DNA from: Branchiibius hedensis
GTDB taxonomy: Bacteria; Actinomycetota; Actinomycetes; Actinomycetales; Dermatophilaceae
DNA: 64,000 bases
Direction: 5' to 3'
NCBI RefSeq assembly: GCF_900108585.1
Contig: NZ_UESZ01000001.1
Span: forward strand, 3,410,001-3,474,000
Shown here piece after piece: positions 44,437 through 53,617 of this stretch. Each line of letters begins with the position of its first letter. The first letter of the stretch is position 1. A program made the translations under genes and the position numbers. Under the pieces are notes generated by a model. It made no database searches, had not been told where the DNA came from, and was given only the letters and a program-made list of their open reading frames with translations.

Positions 44437-44907
44437 AGGGGAGCCGAGGCGGGACCAGGTCTGCCGGCGCACCGCATCGCCGTAGCCATCGACGAAGGTG
44501 CCGAGCAGTTCGAGGAAGTGCTCCCGCTCGGCGGCTGGCAGATGGCCCAGGGCCTGGTCGAGCAACTCAAGGTGCACGGCCAGGTCGCGTTCGAATCGCT
44601 CGATCCCCGAGTCGGTCGCCTCGAAAAGCCATGCTGCGCGGCCGGATTCGCGGTCCCGGGACAGCAGCCCGGCGGCGAGCGCCGCGTTGACCTGCCGGTT
44701 CACCGTCGACTGCTCAAGGTCGAGGCTTTCGGCGATCTGTCGCATGGTGCGCGGCTGGCGGTCGCTGAACAGCCACATGAGCCGGCCATCAGCGGCATTC
44801 AGCGAGGCGTGTTGCTCGGTCACCCGCCGGATCCGCTGCAGTGAACTGAGGAGGGAGGCCACCTCGCGGTCCTGGGGGAGGGCGGCCGGTTTAGGGGTCT
44901 GCGCCAT
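44434..44907 (-). CDS. MarR-family regulator
   Basis: 157 residues. Winged helix: MWLFSDRQPRTMRQIAESLD then LEQSTVNRQVNAALAAGLLS, with a wing (RDRESGRAAWLFEATDSG). The C-terminal helix is for dimerisation. Divergent from the MFS pump at 45 kb, with two palindromes between. It should repress that pump and itself; aromatic acids and antibiotics commonly relieve such repressors. Confidence 0.9.
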   Translation of the reverse strand: MAQTPKPAALPQDREVASLLSSLQRIRRVTEQHASLNAADGRLMWLFSDRQPRTMRQIAESLDLEQSTVNRQVNAALAAGLLSRDRESGRAAWLFEATDSGIERFERDLAVHLELLDQALGHLPAAEREHFLELLGTFVDGYGDAVRRQTWSRLGSP

Positions 44908-44910
44908 GAG

Positions 44911-44950
44911 TGTGTAACCTACACAAGTTGCCCGAATGTGTACGTTACAT
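44911..44950. promoter_or_regulatory. Two predicted MarR operators
   Basis: TGTGTAACCTACACA (44911-44925) is a 6-3-6 palindrome and ATGTGTACGTTACAT (44936-44950) is a related, weaker one, about one and a half helical turns apart. They sit in the 58-bp gap between the divergent MarR and MFS genes. Confidence 0.75.
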
Positions 44951-44965
44951 AACCCCGGAGATGTG

Positions 44966-46426
44966 ATGCCTTCCTCCCGCTCACCACGATTCCCCGCCCT
45001 CGCGGTGATCGTCGTCCTGTGTCTCGGCAGCCTGTGCGGCGCGTTGATGCAGTCCCTGGTCATCCCCATCCAGAGCGAACTGCCGCACCTGCTGTCGACC
45101 GACGCCGGTAGCGCCTCGTGGGCGATCACGGCCACCTTGCTCGCGGCCGCTGTGACGATGCCTGTCACCGGTCGCCTCGCGGACATGTTCGGCAAGAAGC
45201 CGGTCATGGTCGTCTCCGCCGGCATCCTGGTGGTCGGCTCCGCGCTGGCGGCGATCTCCACCACGCTGCCGCCGTTCCTGGTCGGGCGTGCGCTGCAGGG
45301 TATCGCGATGGGCTACATCCCGGTCGCCATCAGCATGGTCCGCGAGATCGCGCCGCCCGAACGCCGGGCAGGTGCGGTCGCCGCGGTCAGCGCCACGCTC
45401 GGCGTCGGCGGTGCCCTCGGCCTGCCGCTGTCGGCATGGATCGCGCAGGACTACTCCTGGCACGGACTCTTCTGGCTCTCCACGGTCCTCGCCGCGCTCA
45501 TCCTCGTGGCCACCGCGATCGTCGTACCCGATATCCATGACGCCCACCCGGCGCACCTGGACATCGTCGGCATCATTGGCCTGGCGGTCGGGCTGGTTGC
45601 GGTCCTGGTCGGTGTCTCCAAGGGTTCGGAGTGGGGCTGGAGCGCCACGTCCACGATCGGTGCGATCGTCGGTGGCCTCGTCGTGCTGGTGGCCTGGGGT
45701 TGGTACGAGCTGCGTCACCACGACCCGTTGATCGACCTGCGCACCACCTCGCGCCGCCCGGTGCTCTTCACCAACCTGGCCGCCGTGCTGATCGGCTTCG
45801 GCATGATGGCCCAGTCGATCGTCGTACCCCAACTGCTGGAGATGCCCACCGAAACCGGTTACGGGCTGGGCCAATCCATCCTGCACGCCGGTCTGTGGAT
45901 GGCACCCGGTGGTCTGATGATGATGGCGTTCGCGCCGGTCTCCTCCGCCCTGATCACCCGCTCCGGGGCGCGGATCACCCTGGCGCTGGGTGCGTTGGTC
46001 ATCGGCGTCGGGTACGTCGTGGCGCTGGCTCTGATGGGCGCCCCGTGGCAGCTGATGGTCGCCTCGTGCATCGTGTGCGCCGGTGTCGGTATCGGCTACG
46101 CCGCGATGCCGACCCTGATCATGGACAACGTGCCGCTGTCCGAAGCCGGCTCCGGAGTGGGCGTGAACGCCCTGATGCGTTCGGTGGGTACGACGATCGC
46201 CGGCGCTGTGATGGCCGCCATCCTGACCAGCGACACGGTGAAGTTCGCCGGGAGCGTGGAGATTCCGGCCAAGAGCGCGTTCCAGCTTTGCTTCATCGTC
46301 GGTGCGGTTGCGGCGCTCGCCGGTTCAGCGGTCACGCTGCTCATCCCGCGGCGTTCGGCTGTGACCAGTGAGGAGCCCATCGAACTGCACGAGGACGGCA
46401 CCGAAGTGGGTCTGGCCGCTGGCTGA
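44966..46426 (+). CDS. DHA2-type MFS exporter
   Basis: 486 residues, starting at the ATG after CCGGAG. Motif A is GRLADMFGKKPVMVV, and SVVIPIQSELPHL-type and LGVGGALGLPLSAWIAQ motifs fit the 14-helix DHA2 drug antiporters. Divergent MarR and paired operators are in front. Substrate unknown; induction by a MarR ligand is expected. Confidence 0.88.
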   Translation: MPSSRSPRFPALAVIVVLCLGSLCGALMQSLVIPIQSELPHLLSTDAGSASWAITATLLAAAVTMPVTGRLADMFGKKPVMVVSAGILVVGSALAAISTTLPPFLVGRALQGIAMGYIPVAISMVREIAPPERRAGAVAAVSATLGVGGALGLPLSAWIAQDYSWHGLFWLSTVLAALILVATAIVVPDIHDAHPAHLDIVGIIGLAVGLVAVLVGVSKGSEWGWSATSTIGAIVGGLVVLVAWGWYELRHHDPLIDLRTTSRRPVLFTNLAAVLIGFGMMAQSIVVPQLLEMPTETGYGLGQSILHAGLWMAPGGLMMMAFAPVSSALITRSGARITLALGALVIGVGYVVALALMGAPWQLMVASCIVCAGVGIGYAAMPTLIMDNVPLSEAGSGVGVNALMRSVGTTIAGAVMAAILTSDTVKFAGSVEIPAKSAFQLCFIVGAVAALAGSAVTLLIPRRSAVTSEEPIELHEDGTEVGLAAG

Positions 46427-46505
46427 CCGCCCGAGGTGCCAGGTGTAACCGAATCGTGAGGGGGAGCGGGCCCAGCTGACCCGAGGTTCCTGGCAGGGTA
46501 ATCGG

Positions 46506-49085
46506 GTGACTTCCCTCGTTGCCCGCGCCCGCAGCAGCCGGCGCGGGCAACACGTTGTCGTGACCGTGGTGGTTGCGCTGATCGTGGCGACCGTCGCGCT
46601 GATCCCGTTGGTCGAGCGGTCGTTCTCCTCGGCCCTCGTGGACTACCGCGTCCAGCAACTGCCGCCGGTCAGCGCCCAGGTCGAGGTCGATGCGCCGCAA
46701 CGCTACGGCCAGGACTACCAACACATGGCGTCGTACGTCGATCCGCGGCTTCGCGCGGTGACTCAGGCGCCCGTGGAGACCACGCAGGTCACCGGGATGT
46801 GGGCCGATCAGAACGTCCTGGTCCTCGTGCAGAGCACCGTCGGGCAGTGCCAGCAGATCACCATCACCACCGGACGATGCCCCGAAGCGGCCAACGAGAT
46901 CCTGGTGTCCGATGCGGCGCTCGCAGCCCAGAAGGTCTCCGGGCTGACGATCGGAGCACGGCTCACAGTCGGTCAGATCAACGGCTCGGCCCTGCCGGCG
47001 CAGTTACCGAAGAAAGCCCTGACCGTGGTCGGGTCGTTCACGGCGGCCCCCACGTCGTACTGGGGTGGGGTCAATCCCGCCCGGTATGCCCCGCCCAACC
47101 CCGCCCACTCGGCGCCGAACCAGGTGTGGCTGACCGGGCCGGCGACGTTCGAAGCGGCACAAGGCTGGTTCTCCCCGAACCTGTCGGTGCGGTTCCCCCT
47201 CAAGAACGACGCGATCACCGCGAACACCCTCGCTACCGCGGTGGCAGGGGCGGCCAAAACCAGCAGCGCCATGCCAGACGGGGTGACGGTCACCGAGCCG
47301 CTCACCCAGATCCAACAGGACATCGCGACCGACCTCGACCAGGTCAAGCAACTCGTGCCGTTGCTGTTCGTGCAACTGCTGATCCTGGTGCTGATCCTCG
47401 CCTACCAGGTGTTCAGTCTGCTCACCAATCTGCGCCGCTCGGACGCGGCCGTGCTGAAGATGCGCGGACACGACCGCCGCAGTCTGTTGCGTTTCGCGGT
47501 GGGTGAATTCGCCGGGGCGGTGCTGCTAGGGCTGCCGCTCGGTCTGCTGGTCGCCTACCTCGCGGCCGCCGCCATCGGAGCGTTCATCCTGCCGACCGGC
47601 ACGATGCCCGCGTGGAACTGGTGGGCGCTGGTGTGGGGCGTGCTCGCCGTACTCGTCGCGATCGCGCTCTTGGCCCTGATCTGGGCGCGGATGACCCGCA
47701 CCCCGATCATCGACCTGATGCGGGCGGCGCCGCGGCGGGTCCGCGGGGTGCCGGTGGCCCTGATCGTGGCCGGCGCCTTGGCGTTCGCGGGCGTCATCCT
47801 CGCGGCGACCGGCAACCTGACCGGGGCACCGAGCCTGCTCGTCCCGACGCTCGCGGCGATCGTGCTGGCCACGTTGCTCGCCGCCGGGCTCGGGGTGGTG
47901 GGTGCAGCGCTGGTACGCCGACTGTTCAGTACCGGGCGCGCGACCGGTGCGCTGGGGCTGGCCCAGACCATCCGCCGGCCCGGTGTGGTGACGGTTCTGA
48001 CCACACTGATCATCGCCACCACGCTGGTCAGTTTCAGCGCCAGCCTGCTGATGCGCGGCGATGAGAACCGGCAAGCCCGGGCGAGCGCCGATGTCGGCGC
48101 TGCCGTGGTCGTTGGAGCCAGTTCCAGTGTGACCGGGGCGGTCGACCCGTCGGCGCTGCTGGAGGCGGTCGACAAGACCGACCCGGGTCACACCCAGCTG
48201 ACCCCGGTGGTCGAAATCAGTGCCGCCTCCGACAATGCGCTGGCCACGGTGGGAGTCATCCCCTCGGACATGCAGCGGATCGCCGCCACCGACGGGTTGT
48301 CGTCCAACATCCCGTGGGACGCGCTGAAACAGCCGGGTTCGCCGACTGCACTCTCGGCGATCGTCCCTGACGCAGTGGCCACGAGGACCGGGGTGCAATT
48401 GACGGCGCCCAGCATGGCCGACCGGGACGGTCAGGTGAACGTCGTTGGCACCACCGCCTACATCCCCGGTGTGCCGTTGCGGGCGGTGGTGGTGGACCTG
48501 AAGACCATGTTGGCCGGCGGTTCGCGGACCGACCAGGTACTCGAGAGCGTCTGGTCCTCCTCGACCGATCCCGCTCTGCTGCAACGGTTGACGGACAACC
48601 TGAGCGCCGCCGGATTCGACCTCATCAACGTCAACACCATCGCCAAACAGCGGGCGGAGTACGACGCCACGGCCACCGCGTGGTCGATGCACCTGAGCCT
48701 GCTACTGGGCGCGGCAGCCGTCTTGGTCGCGTTGCTCTCCCTCGCCACGATGGTCACGGCGACCAGGCGCCAACGGGCGGTCGACGTACGTTCGCTGGCC
48801 GCTGCTGGCGTCCCGCGCCGGATGGTCTCCCGGGCCACGACGATGGAGTTCCTGCTGGTCGCGGTCGTCGCTGCCGTGCTCGGGCTCGTTGCCGCACCGG
48901 TCGGCGCCTCGATCGTCGGCGATTCGCTGCCCTGGTGGTCGACGCCACCTGACTATCCCGTGACCAGAACGGGATTCGCGTGGCCAGCCGGAGTCGGCGC
49001 GGTCGTTGTTCTCTTCGTGGTCCTGGCGGTGATCGCCGTGTGGGTCAGTCGCCGGGCGCTGCGAGCAGCGGGAGGTGCGCGATGA
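46506..49085 (+). CDS. FtsX-type ABC exporter permease (MacB-like)
   Basis: 859 residues from a GTG. A helix near the N-terminus (VVVTVVVALIVATVALIPLV, about residues 18-37) is followed by a large extracellular domain (to about 280), a membrane cluster (VPLLFVQLLILVLILAYQVF, then two more helices), a second extracellular part (about 520-730) and a C-terminal membrane cluster. This is a duplicated FtsX permease of ten helices. It forms a unit with the two ATPases after it through ATGA overlaps. Likely to export or release a lipid, peptide or antibiotic. Confidence 0.85.
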   Translation: MTSLVARARSSRRGQHVVVTVVVALIVATVALIPLVERSFSSALVDYRVQQLPPVSAQVEVDAPQRYGQDYQHMASYVDPRLRAVTQAPVETTQVTGMWADQNVLVLVQSTVGQCQQITITTGRCPEAANEILVSDAALAAQKVSGLTIGARLTVGQINGSALPAQLPKKALTVVGSFTAAPTSYWGGVNPARYAPPNPAHSAPNQVWLTGPATFEAAQGWFSPNLSVRFPLKNDAITANTLATAVAGAAKTSSAMPDGVTVTEPLTQIQQDIATDLDQVKQLVPLLFVQLLILVLILAYQVFSLLTNLRRSDAAVLKMRGHDRRSLLRFAVGEFAGAVLLGLPLGLLVAYLAAAAIGAFILPTGTMPAWNWWALVWGVLAVLVAIALLALIWARMTRTPIIDLMRAAPRRVRGVPVALIVAGALAFAGVILAATGNLTGAPSLLVPTLAAIVLATLLAAGLGVVGAALVRRLFSTGRATGALGLAQTIRRPGVVTVLTTLIIATTLVSFSASLLMRGDENRQARASADVGAAVVVGASSSVTGAVDPSALLEAVDKTDPGHTQLTPVVEISAASDNALATVGVIPSDMQRIAATDGLSSNIPWDALKQPGSPTALSAIVPDAVATRTGVQLTAPSMADRDGQVNVVGTTAYIPGVPLRAVVVDLKTMLAGGSRTDQVLESVWSSSTDPALLQRLTDNLSAAGFDLINVNTIAKQRAEYDATATAWSMHLSLLLGAAAVLVALLSLATMVTATRRQRAVDVRSLAAAGVPRRMVSRATTMEFLLVAVVAAVLGLVAAPVGASIVGDSLPWWSTPPDYPVTRTGFAWPAGVGAVVVLFVVLAVIAVWVSRRALRAAGGAR

Positions 49086-49939
49086 CCGACTTCGAGCCGC
49101 GTCAGGGGCTGGCCGTCCAGGTGGACCGGCTGGTGCAGATCTACACCGTCGACGGACAGGACGTCGCGGCCCTGTCGGGAGTCAGCCTTTCGGTCCCCGC
49201 CGGTTCGGTCGTTGCCCTGGTCGGGCCGTCGGGAGCCGGCAAGTCCACGCTGCTGAGCGTGCTGTCTGGTCTCGTGCCGCCGAGCGCGGGCCGGGTATTC
49301 CTGGGTGATCTCGATCTGGCCCGGGCCAGCACCGAGCAAGTCGACGCGTTACGCGGCGACAAGGTGGCGGTCATGGTGCAGGACATCGACCGGAACCTGT
49401 TGCCCTACTTGACGGTTCGCGAAAACGTCGCCCTCACCGCACCTCCTCGCCTGCGCACCGCGATCCGTCCGGCGGACGCTCTGGAGATGGTGGGCGTTCC
49501 CGAGGAGGACTGGAACTCGCCGATCGACGCGGTGTCCCCGACGGTGCGGCAGTTGACGGCGCTGGCTTCCAGTGTCGCCCCCGATCCGCAGTTGTTGTTG
49601 GCCGACGAGCCCACGTCCAGCCTGACCGGCGACGAAGCGCGGCGGATCACCGAGGCGTTGCGGACCGTCAACCACGAACGAGGTACGACGATCGTGGCCG
49701 TCACGCACGACGTCGACGTGGCCGTCGGGCTGGGTGGCCGGATCGTGACCATCCGGGACGGCCGGGTCGGCAACGACAGCACCAGCTTCGAGACGACGGA
49801 AATCGTTGTCGGAGAAGGTGGCACGGTCGTGTTGGGCGCAGAGTTCGACGAGGACTTCCCACCGGGCACCCGGTTGCGGATCGAGCGGGATCCGGCGAAC
49901 GGCGCGATCATCCTGACCAGGGTCGAGGAGCTGCGATGA
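49082..49939 (+). CDS. ABC ATPase with degenerate signature
   Basis: 285 residues. Walker A LVGPSGAGKSTLLSVLSGL (about residues 44-60), Walker B LLLADEPTSSL and H-loop VTHDVDVAV are normal. In place of the LSGGQ signature there is DAVSPTVRQLTALASS. With the next gene, a canonical ATPase, it probably forms an asymmetric dimer with one defective site. A C-terminal extension of about 60 residues (EFDEDFPPGTRLRIERD) follows. Confidence 0.83.
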   Translation: MTDFEPRQGLAVQVDRLVQIYTVDGQDVAALSGVSLSVPAGSVVALVGPSGAGKSTLLSVLSGLVPPSAGRVFLGDLDLARASTEQVDALRGDKVAVMVQDIDRNLLPYLTVRENVALTAPPRLRTAIRPADALEMVGVPEEDWNSPIDAVSPTVRQLTALASSVAPDPQLLLADEPTSSLTGDEARRITEALRTVNHERGTTIVAVTHDVDVAVGLGGRIVTIRDGRVGNDSTSFETTEIVVGEGGTVVLGAEFDEDFPPGTRLRIERDPANGAIILTRVEELR

Positions 49940-50517
49940 TCCAGATCGATTCGGCCAGTGTGCGATTCGGTGACACGACCGCGCTGCAGGAGCTGAGTCT
50001 GCACGTGCCGGATCGCACGATTGCCCTGGTCACCGGCCACGCCGGCAGCGGCAAGTCCACCCTGATCGACGTGTGCCGCGGCGTGGTGACCCCGGACTCC
50101 GGCAGCATCAGCGTCGACGAGCCGATCGCGGTCGTCACGCAGAGCTACCAATTGCCCAGTAGCCTCACCGCCCTGGAGCAGTTGGTGTTGCAGGGATTGA
50201 TTCGTGGCGTTCCGGCCGCCGAGGCGGAGAGGGCCGGTCAGGAGTTGCTGGTCGCGCTCGGCCTCGACGGCGTCGATCGCAACATGCCGGATGAACTCTC
50301 CGGTGGGCAGCGACAGCGACTGGCGGTGGCCCGGGCCCTGGCGGCGCGGCCCAAGACCTTGCTGCTCGACGAACCCACCAGCGCGCTCGACCGCGCCAGT
50401 CGCGGCCTGGTCTTGCGCGCGGTGCGGGTGGCCGCCGACGCCGGGGCGGCGGTGCTGATGACCACCAACGACGTCGAGTTGGCGGACTGGGCGGATCAGG
50501 TGACCACCCTGGCGTGA
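49936..50517 (+). CDS. ABC ATPase, canonical partner
   Basis: 193 residues, shorter than the usual 220-230. Walker A TGHAGSGKSTLIDVC, signature ELSGGQRQRLAVARAL, Walker B LLLDEPTSALD are intact. It completes the FtsX exporter together with the degenerate partner. The H-loop His is replaced by Asn (TTNDVEL), so it may itself be impaired. Confidence 0.83.
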   Translation: MIQIDSASVRFGDTTALQELSLHVPDRTIALVTGHAGSGKSTLIDVCRGVVTPDSGSISVDEPIAVVTQSYQLPSSLTALEQLVLQGLIRGVPAAEAERAGQELLVALGLDGVDRNMPDELSGGQRQRLAVARALAARPKTLLLDEPTSALDRASRGLVLRAVRVAADAGAAVLMTTNDVELADWADQVTTLA

Positions 50518-50529
50518 CACGATGCCGCC

Positions 50530-51483
50530 ATGCAGATCCGTGTAGCCCGCCGCGACGAAGCGGCCGTCATCGCTGACCTTGTGCAGAGCGCCTACCGGGG
50601 CGACTCCGGCCGGCGCGGTTGGACCACCGAGTCCGACCTGCTCGACAACCAGCGGATCGGTGCGGACGAGGTCCGGGCGATCATCGACGGGACCGATAGT
50701 GCGGTCCTGGTCGGGCAGGACGGGGAGCGCATCATCGCGTGTGCCGAGCTTCGACGGTTCGATGACCACACGGCGTACTTCGGGATGTTCGCAGTGGACC
50801 CGGACCAGCAGAACGCGGGAGTCGGACGGCAACTACTCACCGCTGCAGAGCAGTTCGCCCAGCAGACCTGGCACGCCGACACCATGCGGATGATGGTCAT
50901 CGACCTGCGCACGGAGCTGATCGACTGGTATCACCGCCGCGGCTACCAGAGGACCGACGAGGTCATCCCGATGCCCGAGGAGTTCCTCGTCGGTGCCAGC
51001 CAGCCGGACCTGAAGTTCGCGGTGCTCACCAAGCGGCTCGGACCGAACCTGACCCCGATCACGGCGGAGGACCGGGACGCGTGGGAGCCGCTGTGGCAGG
51101 GCTACCTGAGGTTCTACGAGGAGCAGTTGCCCGACGCGATCACTGACGACACGTTCGCGCGACTGGTCGCCGACCAGGAGTTGCACGGCGTCCTGGCCCG
51201 GGACGCCGACGGGACGGCGATCGGCTTCGTGCACTGGCTCTTCCACGCCTCGACCTGGACGCCGCAGGGCTACTGCTACCTGGAGGATCTCTTCGTCGCA
51301 CCGGACTCCCGGGCGCACGGCACGGGTGCCGGCTTGATCGCGCACGTGATGCACGCGGCCCGCGAGGCAGGCGCCGCGAAGGTCTATTGGCTCACCCAAC
51401 AGGGCAATTCACGCGCCCGGTCGCTCTATGACAAGGTGGCGACAGATACCGGATTCGTGCACTACGAAAGTGAGTTGTCATGA
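50530..51483 (+). CDS. Tandem GNAT acetyltransferase
   Basis: 317 residues, two GNAT domains in one chain. N-terminal: MFAVDPDQQNAGVGRQLLTAAE (acetyl-CoA loop, about residues 85-106). C-terminal: LFVAPDSRAHGTGAGLIAHV (about 256-275) with GNSRARSLYDKV. Tandem GNATs usually acetylate aminoglycosides, peptides or other amines; the substrate is not deducible. It overlaps the following dehydrogenase by four bases. Confidence 0.85.
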   Translation: MQIRVARRDEAAVIADLVQSAYRGDSGRRGWTTESDLLDNQRIGADEVRAIIDGTDSAVLVGQDGERIIACAELRRFDDHTAYFGMFAVDPDQQNAGVGRQLLTAAEQFAQQTWHADTMRMMVIDLRTELIDWYHRRGYQRTDEVIPMPEEFLVGASQPDLKFAVLTKRLGPNLTPITAEDRDAWEPLWQGYLRFYEEQLPDAITDDTFARLVADQELHGVLARDADGTAIGFVHWLFHASTWTPQGYCYLEDLFVAPDSRAHGTGAGLIAHVMHAAREAGAAKVYWLTQQGNSRARSLYDKVATDTGFVHYESELS

Positions 51484-52118
51484 CCAAGGTGCTGATCATC
51501 GGTGGACACGGCAAGGTCGCCCTGTTGGCGGCACCGCTGTTGGTGGCGCAGGGCGATGAGGTCACCAGCGTCGTTCGCAAGCAGGAGCAGTTCGCTGACG
51601 TGCGCGCAACCGGCGCGGAGCCGTTGCTGCTGGACGTCGAGAGCGCTGACGTTGACGCATTGGCCGAGGCGTTCAAGGGGTACGACGTGGTCGTCTGGTC
51701 GGCCGGCGCCGGCGGCGGATCACCGGAGCGTACCTACGCCGTGGATCGGGACGCGGCGATCCGCTCGATCGATGCCGCGCAGCGCGATGGCGCCCGTTAT
51801 GTGATGGTCAGCTACTTCGGCGCCGGACCGGACCATGGGGTGCCGCCGGACAACTCCTTCTTCGCGTACGCCGAGGCGAAAGCCGCCGCCGATCAGCACC
51901 TGACCGCGTCCGGGCTGAACTGGACTCTGCTGCAGCCTAGTTCGCTCACGCTGGCAGAGCCCACCGGTCGCATCGACGCCGATGCGACCGAGGGTACCCA
52001 GGTGTCCCGCGGCAACGTCGCCCGGGTGATCGCGGCCGTCGTGGCAGCAGGCGATGCGGCTGCGGGTCGCACGATCGCCTTCAACGACGGCGATACCCCG
52101 ATCGACCAGGTCCTCTAG
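51480..52118 (+). CDS. NAD(P)-binding atypical SDR (NmrA/HSCARG-like)
   Basis: 212 residues. VLIIGGHGKVALLAAPLLVA is the Rossmann loop (GxxGxxG-like). YDVVVWSAGAGGGSPERTYAVD, RYVMVSYFGAGPD and LNWTLLQPSSLT are the atypical SDR motifs of NAD(P)H-binding sugar-epimerase-like proteins. The usual YxxxK is replaced by YAEAKAAAD. Reductase or redox-sensor role inferred. Confidence 0.88.
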   Translation: MTKVLIIGGHGKVALLAAPLLVAQGDEVTSVVRKQEQFADVRATGAEPLLLDVESADVDALAEAFKGYDVVVWSAGAGGGSPERTYAVDRDAAIRSIDAAQRDGARYVMVSYFGAGPDHGVPPDNSFFAYAEAKAAADQHLTASGLNWTLLQPSSLTLAEPTGRIDADATEGTQVSRGNVARVIAAVVAAGDAAAGRTIAFNDGDTPIDQVL

Positions 52119-52128
52119 CGGGCGCCGT

Positions 52129-52581
52129 CTAGCAGTCGTCGTTCTTCCAGGCGCCGCTCTCCAGCACCCACGGTTGACGGCTCTGGTTCAGACCGCTCTT
52201 GGCGTAGGTGTAGGTCGCAAAGCCGGAGTCGCCGTTGACCACGACGCTCAGGGTGGCGATGGGTGTCGTGCCGTAACCCTGGTGCACCCGCTGGACCGCG
52301 GCGCTGAACGTCGCCTCGCTGCTGAGCGTCTGGCAGCGGGCCGACAGCATCGCGTAGGCGGCCGAGCCATTGCCGCCGGTGTAGAACCCGGAGTAGGAGC
52401 GGACCGCCGACTCCAACGCCGCGCTCGGACTGGCGACTTTGCTGTCGTTCGCCGGGGGTGGGGTCGTCATCGACGTGGCTGGTGCGCTCGGCGTACCTGC
52501 ATCGGAAGCGCCACTGCACGCGGCCAGGCCAGCCACGGCAGCGATCGCCGCCAGGAGGGTCGCATGGCGTCGCAGCCTCAT
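52129..52581 (-). CDS. Secreted lipoprotein, function unknown
   Basis: 150 residues with a lipobox AGLAAC (Cys at about residue 22), then a Ser/Thr/Pro-rich linker and a compact C-terminal domain containing two Cys (MLSARCQTL and the final DDC). SnoaL/NTF2-like fold is possible by the helix-then-sheet pattern but is not proven. Divergent from the YccF gene with 50 bp between. Confidence 0.75.
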   Translation of the reverse strand: MRLRRHATLLAAIAAVAGLAACSGASDAGTPSAPATSMTTPPPANDSKVASPSAALESAVRSYSGFYTGGNGSAAYAMLSARCQTLSSEATFSAAVQRVHQGYGTTPIATLSVVVNGDSGFATYTYAKSGLNQSRQPWVLESGAWKNDDC

Positions 52582-52631
52582 TCGCGAACCCTAGCCGCGG
52601 AGTTCGTGAACCAGCTGAGTCATGCGGGAGA

Positions 52632-53051
52632 ATGGTGTCCGTGAAGACGATCCTGAACATCATCTGGCTGGTGCTCTGCGGATTCTGGATGTTCCTGGGT
52701 TACCTGGTCGCCGGAGTCATCCTGTGCATCTTCATCATCACGATCCCGTGGGGTATCGCCTCGTTCCGGATCGGCGCCTACGCGCTGTGGCCGTTCGGGC
52801 GGACGATCGTCAGCAAACCCAACGCCGGCACCGGCAGCGTGATCGGCAACGTCATCTGGATCATCTTCGCCGGCTGGTGGCTGGCCCTGGGCCACATCAC
52901 CACCGGTATCGCGCTGTGCATCACGATCATCGGGATCCCCTTCGGCATCGCGAACTTCAAGATGGTGCCGATCGCCCTGGTGCCGCTGGGCAAGGACATC
53001 GTGCCGACCTCGTCGCTGCGTGCGGGTCAGCAACCGCTCATCGAGCTATAG
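52632..53051 (+). CDS. YccF-domain membrane protein
   Basis: 139 residues with four hydrophobic helices. ILNIIWLVLCGFWMFLGYLV and IIFAGWWLALGHITTGIALC are the two YccF repeats with conserved IPWG/IPFG turns and FRIGAYALWPFG. The family lacks an assigned function. The ATG is one base after GGGAG; the next GTG codons have better spacing and may be used. Confidence 0.88.
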   Translation: MVSVKTILNIIWLVLCGFWMFLGYLVAGVILCIFIITIPWGIASFRIGAYALWPFGRTIVSKPNAGTGSVIGNVIWIIFAGWWLALGHITTGIALCITIIGIPFGIANFKMVPIALVPLGKDIVPTSSLRAGQQPLIEL

Positions 53052-53606
53052 GACCGCGGGGCGGGTCACGTCGTAGAGGTCGGCGCCGGACTTCCAGAAC
53101 TCCTCGAGCTTGCCGTCGCTGATCGCGGCCGCCTCGGAGGCGTGGATCGGGTAGATGCCAGCGACATGGATGACGTCCTGCGCCGGTGCGCCCTCGGGCG
53201 CGTTCAGGACGTTGAGGAAGTCGGCCTCGTCCAGCAGGGTCGGTGCGAAGACCACGAAATGGTCCATGGTGGATTCATCGGTGATCGGCTGGCCGAAGTT
53301 CAGCACGGTTCCGTAGCTGAACGGGCAGCCGGTGATGTTCGCCGCCAGCAGACCGGCGGCCCGGGCCCAGCGGTGATCAGTCGACTTCACCCCGATCAGC
53401 AACTCGGGCCGGCCGCGGGTCCACGCCGGGTTGTCCAGCAGCGACAACCCGTAGGTGACGCCGACGAGCATCCCGTTCTCGGGGACGTCGGGGTAGACCA
53501 GCGCACTGATCCGGTTGCCGTCGGGCCGATCCTGGTAGTAGATGTTCGCCGGGATCTTGCCGGCGAGCGCGTCGAAATGGCTGACGAAGTCCTCGACCCT
53601 GGTCAT
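53046..53606 (-). CDS. Suppressor-of-fused (SUFU) domain protein
   Basis: 186 residues. FVSHFDALAGKIPANIYYQD, ISALVYPDVPENGMLVGVTYGLS and RPELLIGVKSTDHRWARAAG match the SUFU domain known from the hedgehog pathway of animals and present in many bacteria, often in toxin-immunity loci. Bacterial members may be immunity or chaperone proteins. No toxin gene is near. The gene overlaps the YccF gene by 6 bp. Confidence 0.8.
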   Translation of the reverse strand: MTRVEDFVSHFDALAGKIPANIYYQDRPDGNRISALVYPDVPENGMLVGVTYGLSLLDNPAWTRGRPELLIGVKSTDHRWARAAGLLAANITGCPFSYGTVLNFGQPITDESTMDHFVVFAPTLLDEADFLNVLNAPEGAPAQDVIHVAGIYPIHASEAAAISDGKLEEFWKSGADLYDVTRPAVL

Positions 53607-53617
53607 GGGCGTCAACG

